Positions 18,530 to 27,574 of a stretch of 41,833 bases of DNA are shown here, one piece after another (positions within the stretch are counted from its first letter, which is position 1; each line of letters starts with the position of its first letter). Below the pieces are notes generated by a model. That model searched no databases, was not told the origin of the DNA, and saw only the letters and a program-made list of their open reading frames with translations. This DNA is from a virus: IMG/VR virus record IMGVR_UViG_3300042478_002267, positions 1 through 41,833 of that record. One strand, given 5' to 3'. The translations under genes and the position numbers were made by a program.

Positions 18530-18947
18530 TGGTGGACCTAGAGGGCTCCGACTCCCTCGTCCGGCTCGTTTTGTCAAAAAGACAACTACATGTTTAGGTT
18601 AAGGTTTTTCATACCTTCCAAAATATTTGGTTCCTATTTTGACATTGTCACCAAAAACTGTGTCGAGTTCACTTTTGTTACGGTAGCCCTCTGAACGAGA
18701 CCGTTGTTTCCTTTTAGAGTGAAAACCAACTCATCTACGACTTCTGTTACTAGGTATCTGTCTGACCGACCCTCCGTTTCCGTATCTTATTAAGCTACAG
18801 TAACTTCAGAACCTCTTAGTAAACCAAGAGTTTCCATTTTGTTTAGCACATTGCCAGTTGTTTTCTAAGTCAGTTTTTAAAGAGATTAACTTAGTCCCTA
18901 CATGCTTCTTTTATCCAACCAACGCCCGTCAAATCCGATATAGGCCC
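18530..18947 (-). ncRNA. ssrA: Phage-encoded tmRNA
   Basis: On the - strand a 418-nt RNA begins gggcctatatcggatttgac and then gggcg, the conserved tmRNA 5' pattern (GG...GATTCGACGGG). It ends taggtcc-a-cca with CCA encoded. Acceptor gggccta pairs with taggtcc (one G-U), and a T-arm-like gaggg/ccctc precedes it. A frame ends in two stops (TAATAA, 18787-18792). tmRNA tags stalled nascent chains for degradation and frees ribosomes. It has its own - strand promoter, boxA and terminator. Phage tmRNAs are known but uncommon. Confidence 0.8.
18787..18855 (-). CDS. Putative tmRNA tag reading frame
   Basis: From a GGC resume codon at 18855 the frame reads GNVLNKMETLGLLRGSEVTV plus a final Ala before two stop codons. 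Usual bacterial tags end in LAA or VAA; this ends in VTVA and is longer than typical Bacteroidetes tags (GENNYALAA type). The resume codon is a guess; the 3' end of the tag is firmer. Confidence 0.45.
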
Positions 18948-18962
18948 ATATATCTTTAATGA

Positions 18963-18977
18963 CTATTTTCAAAGAAC
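18963..18977 (-). promoter_or_regulatory. boxA-like element of tmRNA
   Basis: On the - strand GTTCTTTGAAAATAG, 15 nt upstream of the tmRNA 5' end. Confidence 0.6.
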
Positions 18978-18984
18978 TATAGAA

Positions 18985-19015
18985 CAAATATAATACAAAG
19001 ATTTCACTTTGACAA
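18985..19015 (-). promoter_or_regulatory. Promoter of tmRNA
   Basis: On the - strand TTG (19015-19013), 20 nt, TATATTTG (18992-18985). Confidence 0.7.
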
Positions 19016-19017
19016 TA

Positions 19018-19025
19018 TATTTATA
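19018..19025 (+). promoter_or_regulatory. TATTTATA box
   Basis: Lies 5 nt before the ATG at 19031, back to back with the tmRNA promoter. Confidence 0.4.
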
Positions 19026-19030
19026 AATAC

Positions 19031-20164
19031 ATGAGAAAAAGACTATTAATAGAAGAAGATATTGATGAACTTGAAGATTTCAGAAAAATTCTACTTTTAA
19101 ATAAAAGAAAGTTAGACCATAATGATGTTGTTTTTTACAATTCTGAAGGTAAAGATTTCAGTGATATTATTGAAGTAACTCCCCATGGTCTATTGTTTCA
19201 TTTTAATGATTTAGAAGAATTTTTAAAGTTTTTCTTTCAAGAAACATATAAAGAAGGTACTGATGGTGAGTGGGACGCTGGAAATTACGATAGAATGTAT
19301 TACGGAAATTGGGACTTTTATAGTGAGTGTCAAGATAGGGCGTACGATGATTGGGATGAAGGATATCAATTAAATTATTTTTGTGATTCTGCAATGTTAA
19401 AACTAAAACAACTTGCCGAGTTTTTAGACCCATCTACAAGTAAATATTTTGTAAAAACAAATAATCGTGGTATAAGATATGATGGTGAAGGTAAACTACC
19501 AACGATATTGGATAAGTTTTTTCCTGGTCTTGGTGATAAAATTGATGAAATAGTTTGTAGAGGAAAAGATAGTGCAGTTTCTAGTGGAGCTCAAGAATTG
19601 ATAGAAAATACTTATTGTGATGGTCTAAAACAATTTGGTATTGAAAATTGGGGTAGTAGTAGACTTACAAATTGTTTTAAAACTTACTTTATAAGTTGGG
19701 GTAATCTTGTTCAGTTGTATATAGATAAAGGGGACTTTGATGAGAATGTATTGGATCTATTATTTAGCACAATCGAAAGGGGTTTTAATAATCATCCACC
19801 TGAGTATTATGAAATTGAATATAGTGTTTGGGATAATGAAATTTTTGAAAGTGAGACTTGTGAGAAACTTGAGGATCTGATGGATGAGTATATTGAAAAG
19901 GCTCACGAAGAAATTAACTCAGATTATATTGAGATAATGAGAAAACTTGGAGAATTGAAATTATTTGTATTCAAACAATTACCTGATAAAAAACATTACC
20001 TTAAAGTTGAGAAAGTTGACCCTGAAACCCTTAAAGTGACATTTAGAGTTGGGACCTCACGACAAAATTGGAACTCTAAAATGGGTGTTTCTGATGTTGA
20101 TAGTGTGATTGCAATGGCAACTCAGCCAGGTTTATTTAACCCGACTGAGTATAGAATTAGTTAA
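19031..20164 (+). CDS. Large phage protein of unknown function
   Basis: A 377-residue protein. The start MRKRLLIEEDIDELEDFRKIL is a charged helix. The middle is acidic and aromatic (DGEWDAGNYDRMYYGNWDFY, YDDWDEGYQLNYFCD). The C-terminus has strands KHYLKVEKVDPETLKVTFRV. I do not recognise a domain. The gene is convergent with the peptidase gene and the two stop codons overlap by 4 nt. Confidence 0.65.
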   Translation: MRKRLLIEEDIDELEDFRKILLLNKRKLDHNDVVFYNSEGKDFSDIIEVTPHGLLFHFNDLEEFLKFFFQETYKEGTDGEWDAGNYDRMYYGNWDFYSECQDRAYDDWDEGYQLNYFCDSAMLKLKQLAEFLDPSTSKYFVKTNNRGIRYDGEGKLPTILDKFFPGLGDKIDEIVCRGKDSAVSSGAQELIENTYCDGLKQFGIENWGSSRLTNCFKTYFISWGNLVQLYIDKGDFDENVLDLLFSTIERGFNNHPPEYYEIEYSVWDNEIFESETCEKLEDLMDEYIEKAHEEINSDYIEIMRKLGELKLFVFKQLPDKKHYLKVEKVDPETLKVTFRVGTSRQNWNSKMGVSDVDSVIAMATQPGLFNPTEYRIS

Positions 20165-21195
20165 TATTCGTCTAAAGAGTAACGGTTTTTTAAAATCTCA
20201 TATAATTTATAACCATCTTCATTGTCAATATAAAGTTGGTTTTCGTCGTATAGATCTGAAATTATTATACCATTCTTTTCTTCTATTACATCAACTGTGG
20301 ATAATTGATGAACTTCATCATAAAAAGGTTTATCATCTTGAAAATCAAAAATGCTTGGTTGGGGTTTAATTTCTTCTTTGAACTCATATTTTTTTAAACC
20401 CAATTTATCAACCATGTTTTTTCCTGCAACAATTGCTCTTTCTACATCAGAAATACAAACAAACTCATTTGACGTATGCATGTTATAATAACCACATGAC
20501 ATATTGATACAAGAAAAATCACCATATTGTTTAACCATCATAATATCGGTGTAAGGGTGGGATTGGACCATCATTTCATTTTCGAATCCTTCTGAGATTG
20601 CTTGTAACGCCAATGGAAAAAACTCACCATTCTTATCAAATAATACCGTTCCTGAACAACTATAAGAAATCAAGTGATCACCAGGGGCATCATATTGGGT
20701 GCAATATCCAACATCTTTTAAAAAGTCCTTATCTAAGTTTCTTGACCCATGACAACCTGTTTCTTCGGAGACAAAAAATGCAACTTTTACTTTATCTAAT
20801 TGTTTAAGTAATTCTAAACAAATAAAAATTCCACACTTATCGTCACCACCAATACCTGTTGGTTTATTTTCTTTTGTGTATGCCTTTAAACATAAAACTT
20901 GATCGGATCCAAAATCTTTTCCAAATGTGTATGGTCTAACAAGATATTCTTCTTCAACGATAATCTCATCAACAAGATTATGAACCGTGTCGGTGTGTGA
21001 AATAAACATGGGATAAAATTCACTTTCATCTAATATTCCTTTTGTTACGTAGATGTTTTTATGACCATCACATGCAATTTCAATACCTTCTATGTGTGAA
21101 AGTTCATTTAATATATAATCTACCATCTTATCTTCTTGATAAGTTTTGGTTGGAACCGATAATAGTTCTTTGAGTTTTGTTGTGTTCATATTCAT
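20161..21195 (-). CDS. M20/M42-like zinc peptidase
   Basis: A 344-residue protein with the co-catalytic zinc peptidase motifs in order: SHTDTVH (His and Asp), GIGGDDKCGIF (bridging Asp), FVSEETGCHGS (catalytic Glu-Glu), a D/H-containing middle and CGYYNMHTSNEFV (last His). The layout is that of peptidase T/M20 or M42 aminopeptidases, which trim di- to oligopeptides. The insertion domain is shorter than in bacterial PepT. It could recycle amino acids from degraded host protein alongside the ClpC-like unfoldase; that link is inference. MNMNT offers two adjacent in-frame starts. Confidence 0.75.
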   Translation of the reverse strand: MNMNTTKLKELLSVPTKTYQEDKMVDYILNELSHIEGIEIACDGHKNIYVTKGILDESEFYPMFISHTDTVHNLVDEIIVEEEYLVRPYTFGKDFGSDQVLCLKAYTKENKPTGIGGDDKCGIFICLELLKQLDKVKVAFFVSEETGCHGSRNLDKDFLKDVGYCTQYDAPGDHLISYSCSGTVLFDKNGEFFPLALQAISEGFENEMMVQSHPYTDIMMVKQYGDFSCINMSCGYYNMHTSNEFVCISDVERAIVAGKNMVDKLGLKKYEFKEEIKPQPSIFDFQDDKPFYDEVHQLSTVDVIEEKNGIIISDLYDENQLYIDNEDGYKLYEILKNRYSLDEY

Positions 21196-21233
21196 TTATA
21201 CAAAAATAAATAAAATTTTTCAACTTAACAAAG

Positions 21234-21241
21234 TATTTATC
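21234..21241 (+). promoter_or_regulatory. TATTTATC box
   Basis: Lies 13 nt before the ATG at 21255. Confidence 0.35.
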
Positions 21242-21254
21242 AAATAAATTAGTT

Positions 21255-21752
21255 ATGAATAGAAGTTTTAGTAAAATTAGACACATCCAAGAAGCAAACT
21301 TGATGTTGGAAAACAGAAGATTAGTGGAAAATAATAGATCATTTTTGACTGAACAAACTATCGCAAACAACATAGCACCTTTGTTTGTGAATGAGTTTAA
21401 TAGAGTTATGGCCGCATATAAAAAAGGAGACGCCAAAATACCAACTTATACAGCAAAATATGAAAAAACTGATGACTATAAAGGAAAAATTGGTATTTAT
21501 GCTGACGGCAAACTACAACTTACGTCTTTAAAAGATTTTGGAGTTGCGGTAACCGCACCATTTTCAACAGGAACTAAAGATGAATATGGAACAGATATTG
21601 GTGTGTTAGATAAATTGATGTTATTTAGCACTGGATTACAAAGTCAAATAGATGGAATTCAAAATATTGATAATACTGTTAAATCATATTTGAAGACTGC
21701 GGTTAGAAGTGGTATAGACACAACTAAACTTAATTTCACACAAAAAAAATAA
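21255..21752 (+). CDS. Small protein with capsid-targeting-like leader
   Basis: A 165-residue protein. The N-terminus (MNRSFSKIRHIQEANLMLEN followed by RRLVENNRSFLTE) is basic and helical and ends in LTE, a possible gp21-type cleavage site, immediately before QTIANN. The mature part would start near residue 34 and contains a beta-rich domain (GKIGIYADGKLQLTSL). No family is recognised. A terminator between convergent genes follows. Confidence 0.65.
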   Translation: MNRSFSKIRHIQEANLMLENRRLVENNRSFLTEQTIANNIAPLFVNEFNRVMAAYKKGDAKIPTYTAKYEKTDDYKGKIGIYADGKLQLTSLKDFGVAVTAPFSTGTKDEYGTDIGVLDKLMLFSTGLQSQIDGIQNIDNTVKSYLKTAVRSGIDTTKLNFTQKK

Positions 21753-21782
21753 ACCCCAATCCAAAACAGATCAGGGTTTAAG
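21753..21782. terminator. Bidirectional terminator between convergent genes
   Basis: aaaccc...gggttt stem with A and T runs on either side, between the genes ending at 21752 (+) and 21785 (-). Confidence 0.5.
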
Positions 21783-21784
21783 GT

Positions 21785-22207
21785 TTAACAAGATTTAAAA
21801 ATTTTAAATCTGTTTGCTTTCATAATTGTTGTTGAGAATTCAAAAAAACAATACCAAGTAACACTTTCATTGGTTGGGTCCATGTTTATCAATAGACCAT
21901 AATTAAGACCTTCTTGTAAAATCTGAACTTGTAAGAGATCTTCAGAAATCTTTTCAAATGATATAGGTAACACACTTACGATCTCGTCTTCTCTATAAAA
22001 TGAAGAGGTTTTTTCATTTAAGTCAAAAACATATTTTGTTTTAGAGTTGTCAATTTCAAATATATAATCGGGATTCATTAACACAGAATCAACCGTGGTG
22101 TTTCTATAAGAAACAAAGTCCTGTTTTTCATATAACTCAACAATTAACTTTTGAGAGAAAGAAAAAAAAGAAAATGATAAAAGAATTAATAAAAGGTAAG
22201 TTTTCAT
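21785..22207 (-). CDS. Secreted protein of unknown function
   Basis: A 140-residue protein. Residues 1-19 (MKTYLLLILLSFSFFSFSQ) are a signal peptide of flavobacterial type. The mature domain is beta-rich and acidic (YIFEIDNSKTKYVFDLNEKT) and similar in size to the secreted protein at 2798. No domain is recognised. It is divergent from the gene at 22313. Confidence 0.7.
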   Translation of the reverse strand: MKTYLLLILLSFSFFSFSQKLIVELYEKQDFVSYRNTTVDSVLMNPDYIFEIDNSKTKYVFDLNEKTSSFYREDEIVSVLPISFEKISEDLLQVQILQEGLNYGLLINMDPTNESVTWYCFFEFSTTIMKANRFKIFKSC

Positions 22208-22312
22208 AGATATTGTTTTTTTGATGTTATTACTACAAAGATATATAAAAGTTTGAATAAAAAAAAAACTTTTTCTTTTTTTTTGTGTATTATATAATTA
22301 AATAAAAAACAT

Positions 22313-22816
22313 ATGAAAAAATTTTTAATATCAGAATCAGAAAAACAACGAATTTTGGGAATGCACAAAAATGCAATTAGAAAAGAATATTTGACGGAGG
22401 ATGATGTGGCTGCAAAACTTTCAGGTTTAATGAACAATATAGTTTCGGCTGCGAATACTGCAATAAACACGTATAATGGAGCTAATAATTCTAAAGTTCC
22501 AAATGTTACAATTACATCTCAAAATGACCCTAGTGAAATTAATTCTTTATTATATTCATTCAATATGAGTAATCAGTCGATTGGTGAGGTTAGTGATAAA
22601 TACACTATTGGTAATTTATATCCCGCTGGTTGGCCCGAATTTGAAAAGAAAATTTATAAGTCGTTTAAACCTAGTGTAAATACGTTTTTATCAGATAAAT
22701 TGGCAGCTAATGGGGTTCCAAAAGGAAATCAAACTGATTGGCAAAATAACGTCACTGGTGCTATATTTAAAGTCCTAAATAATTTTCAAGGTTTTAATAA
22801 ACCTACTCAAAAATAA
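22313..22816 (+). CDS. Small protein with capsid-targeting-like leader
   Basis: A 167-residue protein. The leader MKKFLISESEKQRILGMHKN, ending KEYLTE before DDVAAK, fits the basic-helix plus LxE pattern of the other tagged proteins. The mature part is Asn/Ser-rich (AANTAINTYNGANNSKVPNV) and would be a small globular domain of unknown function. It ends at a convergent terminator. Confidence 0.65.
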   Translation: MKKFLISESEKQRILGMHKNAIRKEYLTEDDVAAKLSGLMNNIVSAANTAINTYNGANNSKVPNVTITSQNDPSEINSLLYSFNMSNQSIGEVSDKYTIGNLYPAGWPEFEKKIYKSFKPSVNTFLSDKLAANGVPKGNQTDWQNNVTGAIFKVLNNFQGFNKPTQK

Positions 22817-22822
22817 AAAAAC

Positions 22823-22852
22823 AAAAAACCCCATCCTTTAAGGTGGGGTTTC
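22823..22852. terminator. Bidirectional terminator
   Basis: Stem aaaccccatcc/ggtggggttt with A and T runs on both sides, serving the converging genes ending at 22816 and 22856. Confidence 0.75.
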
Positions 22853-22855
22853 TTT

Positions 22856-23368
22856 TTATTTATACATTGTCAAAACACAGTAAAAGGTGGGATTATTTTG
22901 ATAGAACACATCCCCATAATAAATTGTGTTTGATACTTTAGACCCAACACAAACACCATCGTATTTTGTATCAAGTAAAAGCGCGTTATGTGATGGAGAA
23001 TTTTTCCATATTTCTAAAACTCGATTAGCTCTTTCTTCATCTGTTTTTTTATCATCGAATGTGCATAAATTTTCACCAATGTAATTATAGTTATAACCGT
23101 ATAGGTAGGTAATTCGATCTATAAAATTATCAAAAGTTTGACCAAAGGACGATTGTAACCTTTGTGAGTGATCGAAAGGCATCGTCGATGTCTCAACCAT
23201 GTAAGTAAGCATTTGTGTATTTGCCAACTTTGCTTCAGGGGAATACTTTAATGGTGTAAGACCATATTCTTTTCGGTATTGGTTAACTTTTTTAATGATT
23301 AGATCATTTACGGTCTGACCAAAACTGTTAAAGAAAATAAAGAAGATAAAAATTGATATTGTTTTCAT
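22856..23368 (-). CDS. Secreted CAP-superfamily (SCP/PR-1) protein
   Basis: A 170-residue protein. Residues 1-18 (MKTISIFIFFIFFNSFGQ) are a signal peptide. The remainder is a CAP domain: NQYRKEYGLTPLKYSPE, MPFDHSQR (CAP His), YIGENLC, LEIWKNSPSHNALLLD and GVCVG. Bacterial CAP proteins are exported and their role is mostly unknown. For a phage, possible roles are envelope modification or interference with other cells after infection. Genes of this type are uncommon in phages. Confidence 0.8.
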   Translation of the reverse strand: MKTISIFIFFIFFNSFGQTVNDLIIKKVNQYRKEYGLTPLKYSPEAKLANTQMLTYMVETSTMPFDHSQRLQSSFGQTFDNFIDRITYLYGYNYNYIGENLCTFDDKKTDEERANRVLEIWKNSPSHNALLLDTKYDGVCVGSKVSNTIYYGDVFYQNNPTFYCVLTMYK

Positions 23369-23431
23369 TTGTTAGATTTATACTACAAATGTAAAATTAA
23401 TTTCTCTAATAAAAAAACTAAATCAATATTT

Positions 23432-25519
23432 TTATTCAGTTTTTTTTCTTCCCCTTCTTTTTGGTTTTTCTTCTTTATTTGTCACAATAATTTCGTCGTT
23501 TTCAACAACCAACATATATTCCTCGTTCTCCTCAATTTCAGACATCAATATTTTTTCTGAAATCAAATCTTCAATTTTGTCTTGAATCGCTCGTTTTATA
23601 GGTCTTGCCCCAAATGTTTCATCAAATCCGACCTTTGATATAAAGTCAATTAAATCTTGGTTATATGAAAAGATATAATGTTTTTCTAGAACTCTACTTA
23701 ACAATTTATCAACCTCAAGTTTTGTGATCTGATCAATATGACTTTTTTCTAAACTATTAAATATAATTACATCATCAATTCTATTCAAAAATTCAGGAGC
23801 AAAAAACTTCTTTAATTCTTTCTTTAATACTTCTTGTTTTTCTTCTTCTAGAACAACATCACTTTTTGTGGTTTTAAACCCGACACCTGTTCCGAAGTCT
23901 TGAAGTTTTTTAACCCCAATGTTAGAAGTCATAATAATCAAACAATTTTTGAAGTTGATTTTACGACCCAAAGAATCTGTAATGTGACCATCATCCAATA
24001 ATTGAAGAAGAGTTGAAAATATGTCTTTGTGTGCCTTTTCGATCTCATCAAATAATACCACCGAATATGGTTTGTTTTTAACTTGTTCTGTCAATTGACC
24101 ACCCTCATCATGTCCAACATATCCCGGAGGAGATCCAATAAGACGAGATATTGTATGTTTTTCTTGATATTCACTCATATCAACTCTAATCATATTATCA
24201 GGACTTCCAAAGATTTCTTTTGCCAATTGTTTTGCCAAATAAGTTTTTCCAACTCCGGTGGAACCAAGAAAAATAAATGATCCGATTGGTTTATTTGGAT
24301 CTTTGATCCCCATACGATTTCTTCTGATTGCCTTTGAAATTTTATTGACCGCCTCTTCTTGACCGATAACTTTGGAATTCAAATTTGAATTCAAACTAAT
24401 CAAACTATTTCTTTCATCGACGTTGATATTTGAGATTGGAATTTTAGTCATATTTGACACGACTTCATAAATCAATTCTTCAGGGATATTTCTTTTACTA
24501 CTTCTTAAGTGTTCCTCAAATTTCTTTTTTTCTTCTTCTAATTTGGACAACACACTTCTTTCACGATCTCGTAATTCGGCCGCTTGTTCGTAGTTTTGTT
24601 TTTTAATTACATTAAATTTTTCTTGTTTGATTTGGTTTGCTTGTTCTTTCAAATCTTCAATTTCCTTTGGTAATTTAATGTCAATTTGCATTCTTGCTCC
24701 AACTTCATCTAAAATATCAAAGGCCTTATCAGGAAACTCACGATCTGTGATATATCGGTCTGCTAACTCAACAAATATTTTTAATGTCTCATCGTCGTAT
24801 GAAACTTTATGGTGATCCTCATATTTTAATTTACTCAACTTTAAAATCTCCAACGTTTCTTCTTTTGTTGCAGGATCTACGATGACTTTTTGAAACCTTC
24901 TTTCTAATGCTCCATCTTTTTCAAAGTTTGTTCGATATTCGTCTAAGGTTGTTGCTCCAATACATTGGATTTCACCTCTTGATAGTGCCGGTTTAAATAT
25001 GTTTGAAGCGTCTAACGATCCTGAACTATTCCCTGCTCCAACTATTGTGTGAATTTCATCAATAAATAAAATAATATTTGGTGAGTTTTGTAATTCCTCA
25101 ATAATAACTTTCATTCTTTCTTCAAACTGACCACGGTATTTTGTTCCTGCAACCAAAGAATTCATATCTAAAGATACGATTCTTTTATCCATAAGGTTTT
25201 TTGGACATTCTCCATCGTGAATCATCATCGCAAGACCCTCAACGATCGCAGTTTTACCCGCTCCTGGTTCTCCAATAATAATCGGGTTATTTTTTTTCCT
25301 ACGAGAAAGAATCTGAGCAATTCTCAATATTTCCTTCTTTCTTCCAATTACAGGATCAAGTTTCCCGTCTTGTGCTAACTTATTTAAATCTTTACTGAAA
25401 TTATCCAAAACAGGTGTTGTGCTGTCGGGTTTCTTTTTTGATTTGTCGTTTCCTTCATCCATAAATTCTAACATAACTTTTTTTTTCAAATTATAGAAAT
25501 AACTTTTTATAAAGTCCAT
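23432..25519 (-). CDS. ClpC-like AAA+ unfoldase lacking the Clp N-domain
   Basis: A 695-residue protein; the ATG at 25519 is preferred, with a second candidate at 25474 (MLEFMDEG) after an A-rich tract. It has two AAA+ modules: Walker [10 protein letters not shown] (83-91) with Walker [10 protein letters not shown], and Walker [10 protein letters not shown] with [17 protein letters not shown]-like coiled segment ([20 protein letters not shown]) lies between, as in ClpC. The VGF tripeptide after TSNIG...FGTG matches the ClpP-docking loop position of ClpC. The usual N-terminal repeat domain is replaced by about 40 residues, so adaptor use should differ. Tail is basic ([11 protein letters not shown]). 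Divergent from dnaK. Confidence 0.85.
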   Translation of the reverse strand: MDFIKSYFYNLKKKVMLEFMDEGNDKSKKKPDSTTPVLDNFSKDLNKLAQDGKLDPVIGRKKEILRIAQILSRRKKNNPIIIGEPGAGKTAIVEGLAMMIHDGECPKNLMDKRIVSLDMNSLVAGTKYRGQFEERMKVIIEELQNSPNIILFIDEIHTIVGAGNSSGSLDASNIFKPALSRGEIQCIGATTLDEYRTNFEKDGALERRFQKVIVDPATKEETLEILKLSKLKYEDHHKVSYDDETLKIFVELADRYITDREFPDKAFDILDEVGARMQIDIKLPKEIEDLKEQANQIKQEKFNVIKKQNYEQAAELRDRERSVLSKLEEEKKKFEEHLRSSKRNIPEELIYEVVSNMTKIPISNINVDERNSLISLNSNLNSKVIGQEEAVNKISKAIRRNRMGIKDPNKPIGSFIFLGSTGVGKTYLAKQLAKEIFGSPDNMIRVDMSEYQEKHTISRLIGSPPGYVGHDEGGQLTEQVKNKPYSVVLFDEIEKAHKDIFSTLLQLLDDGHITDSLGRKINFKNCLIIMTSNIGVKKLQDFGTGVGFKTTKSDVVLEEEKQEVLKKELKKFFAPEFLNRIDDVIIFNSLEKSHIDQITKLEVDKLLSRVLEKHYIFSYNQDLIDFISKVGFDETFGARPIKRAIQDKIEDLISEKILMSEIEENEEYMLVVENDEIIVTNKEEKPKRRGRKKTE

Positions 25520-25544
25520 AACTGAACACTTGTCAGGTTTTTTA

Positions 25545-25575
25545 TTTGTTATATGACAAATTGTCAGTATATTTA
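25545..25575 (+). promoter_or_regulatory. Promoter of dnaK with palindromic operator candidate
   Basis: TTTG (25545-25548), 19 nt, TATATTTA (25568-25575). The spacer contains a perfect palindrome TGACAAATTGTCA (25554-25566), well placed for a repressor to block the promoter. It is not CIRCE. Confidence 0.65.
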
Positions 25576-25649
25576 TTTTTTCTAAAAATGGCACACTATT
25601 GGTGTTCAATGGCGAAAAAATAAACTTAAAAACAAAATGTATTAAAAAA

Positions 25650-27503
25650 ATGGGAAAAATTATTGGGATAGATTTAGGAACTACTAATTCTTGCGTGGCA
25701 GTAATGGAAGGTCGCGAACCTGTGGTAATCACAAACAGCGAAGGTAAAAGGACAACACCATCTGTTGTTGGATTTATTAAAGATGGGGAAAGAAAGATTG
25801 GAGATCCTGCAAAACGTCAGGCCGTAACAAATCCAAATAAAACGATCTACTCAATTAAAAGATTTATGGGTAGTAAGTTTGAGGAAACTAAAAGTGAAAT
25901 ATCAAAAGTTCCTTATGAAATTATAAATGAAAATCAAACACCAAAAGTTAAAATTGATGATAGAAGTTTTTCTCCACAAGAAATTTCAGCGGCAATTCTT
26001 CAAAAAATGAAACAAACCGCCGAAGACTACTTGGGTGAAAAGGTTACTGATGCTGTAATTACGGTTCCTGCTTACTTTAACGACGCACAAAGACAAGCGA
26101 CAAAAGAGGCCGGTGAAATTGCAGGTCTAAATGTTAAAAGAATTATTAATGAACCAACGGCAGCGGCTTTGGCGTATGGTTTGGATAAAATGTCAAGAGA
26201 CATGAAAATTGTGGTATTTGACTGCGGTGGTGGAACACATGACGTATCTGTATTGGAACTTGGTGATGGTGTATTTGAAGTATTATCTACAGATGGTGAT
26301 ACTCATTTAGGTGGTGATGACTTCGATCAAGTGATTATTGATTTTTTAGCGTCTGAATTTAAACAAAATACAGGAATTGACGCAACAAAAGATCCAATGG
26401 CTCTTCAAAGACTTAAAGAAGCCGGTGAAAAGGCCAAAATCGAATTATCTTCATCTCCACAAACAGAGGTTAATCTTCCATATTTATCGGCAGACTCATC
26501 AGGTCCTAAACACCTTGTTGTGACAATTACAAAATCAAAATTCGATCAACTAACAGAAGACTTGGTAAAAAGAACAATTAAACCGTGTGAATCTGCTTTA
26601 AAAAATGCTGGTTTAAAACCAAGTGATATTGATGAGATTATTTTGGTGGGTGGATCAACACGAATTCCCGCCATTCAAGAGGCCGTTAAAAAATTCTTCG
26701 GTAAAGATCCGTCAAAAGGGGTGAATCCTGATGAAGTAGTTGCTTTAGGTGCTGCAATTCAAGGTGGTGTTTTGGGTGGTGATGTTACTGATGTATTATT
26801 ATTAGATGTTACACCACTTTCTTTAGGTATTGAAACTATGGGGGGAGTATTCACCAAACTAATTAGTGCAAATACAACAATCCCAACAAAAAAATCTGAA
26901 GTATTTTCAACCGCATCCGACAATCAACCTACAGTTGAAATTCATGTTCTTCAGGGTGAAAGATCAATGGCGAAGGATAATAAAACAATTGGAAAGTTTA
27001 ACTTGGATGGTATTCCACCGGCAAGAAGGGGAACTCCACAGATTGAGGTTATTTTTGATATTGATGCTAATGGTATTATTAATGTTTCGGCCGTAGATAA
27101 GGCAACAAACAAACAACAATCAATCAGAATCGAATCGTCATCAGGTTTATCAAAAGAAGAAATTCAAAGAATGAAAGAAGAAGCCGAAATGAACGCTGAA
27201 GCCGACAAAAAATTAAAAGAAGATGCTGACACATTAAATTCTGCGGATTCATTAATTTTCCAAGTTGAAAAATCTTTAACAGATTTGGAAGATAAAATTA
27301 CTGAAGATGAGAAACAAAACATAACTTCCAAAATTGATAAGTTAAAGGTTGCACATAGTAATAAAAATATAGATGACGTGAAAAAATTTACAGATGAACT
27401 CAATTCTGAATTTCAATCAATTAGTCAAAAATTATACAGCATGTCAAATGAAACAAGTTCCGATGAAGAAGTGACAAATGTGGAGTTTGAGGAAGTAAAA
27501 TAA
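25650..27503 (+). CDS. dnaK: Molecular chaperone DnaK (Hsp70)
   Basis: A full-length Hsp70 of 617 residues. ATG 25650 ([20 protein letters not shown]) is chosen over the frame's earlier start because it aligns with bacterial DnaK. ATPase motifs: IDLGTTNS (phosphate 1), [11 protein letters not shown] (phosphate 2, where DLGGGTFD is usual), [12 protein letters not shown] (adenosine); substrate domain with [15 protein letters not shown]-terminal lid; end EFEEVK. Hsp70 refolds or holds polypeptides using ATP with DnaJ and GrpE, neither of which is in this window. It is close to Bacteroidetes DnaK and likely host-derived. Full-length dnaK is rare in phages. Confidence 0.95.
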   Translation: MGKIIGIDLGTTNSCVAVMEGREPVVITNSEGKRTTPSVVGFIKDGERKIGDPAKRQAVTNPNKTIYSIKRFMGSKFEETKSEISKVPYEIINENQTPKVKIDDRSFSPQEISAAILQKMKQTAEDYLGEKVTDAVITVPAYFNDAQRQATKEAGEIAGLNVKRIINEPTAAALAYGLDKMSRDMKIVVFDCGGGTHDVSVLELGDGVFEVLSTDGDTHLGGDDFDQVIIDFLASEFKQNTGIDATKDPMALQRLKEAGEKAKIELSSSPQTEVNLPYLSADSSGPKHLVVTITKSKFDQLTEDLVKRTIKPCESALKNAGLKPSDIDEIILVGGSTRIPAIQEAVKKFFGKDPSKGVNPDEVVALGAAIQGGVLGGDVTDVLLLDVTPLSLGIETMGGVFTKLISANTTIPTKKSEVFSTASDNQPTVEIHVLQGERSMAKDNKTIGKFNLDGIPPARRGTPQIEVIFDIDANGIINVSAVDKATNKQQSIRIESSSGLSKEEIQRMKEEAEMNAEADKKLKEDADTLNSADSLIFQVEKSLTDLEDKITEDEKQNITSKIDKLKVAHSNKNIDDVKKFTDELNSEFQSISQKLYSMSNETSSDEEVTNVEFEEVK

Positions 27504-27520
27504 AAGTAATTTTTACCAAA

Positions 27521-27550
27521 ATCACCGAGAAATCGGTGATTTTTTTTTTT
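27521..27550 (+). terminator. Terminator of dnaK
   Basis: 8-bp stem atcaccga-gaaa-tcggtgat followed by a T run. Confidence 0.9.
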
Positions 27551-27555
27551 AAGTA

Positions 27556-27563
27556 TATTTATT
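27556..27563 (+). promoter_or_regulatory. TATTTATT box
   Basis: Lies 11 nt before the ATG at 27575. Confidence 0.4.
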
Positions 27564-27574
27564 AAATAAAAAGT

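Noticed and set aside
18530-18947. Ordinary intergenic gap between the large RNA and the gene at 19031
   Set aside because: On the - strand the ends pair as a tRNA-like acceptor with CCA, and the tmRNA 5' consensus, promoter and terminator are present.
25599-25649. Earlier start for DnaK at 25599
   Set aside because: The extra 17 residues do not resemble DnaK and the ATG at 25650 matches the family start exactly.
25520-25732. Earlier start for the ClpC-like protein at 25732
   Set aside because: The extra 71 residues overlap the dnaK promoter and start and do not resemble a Clp N-domain.
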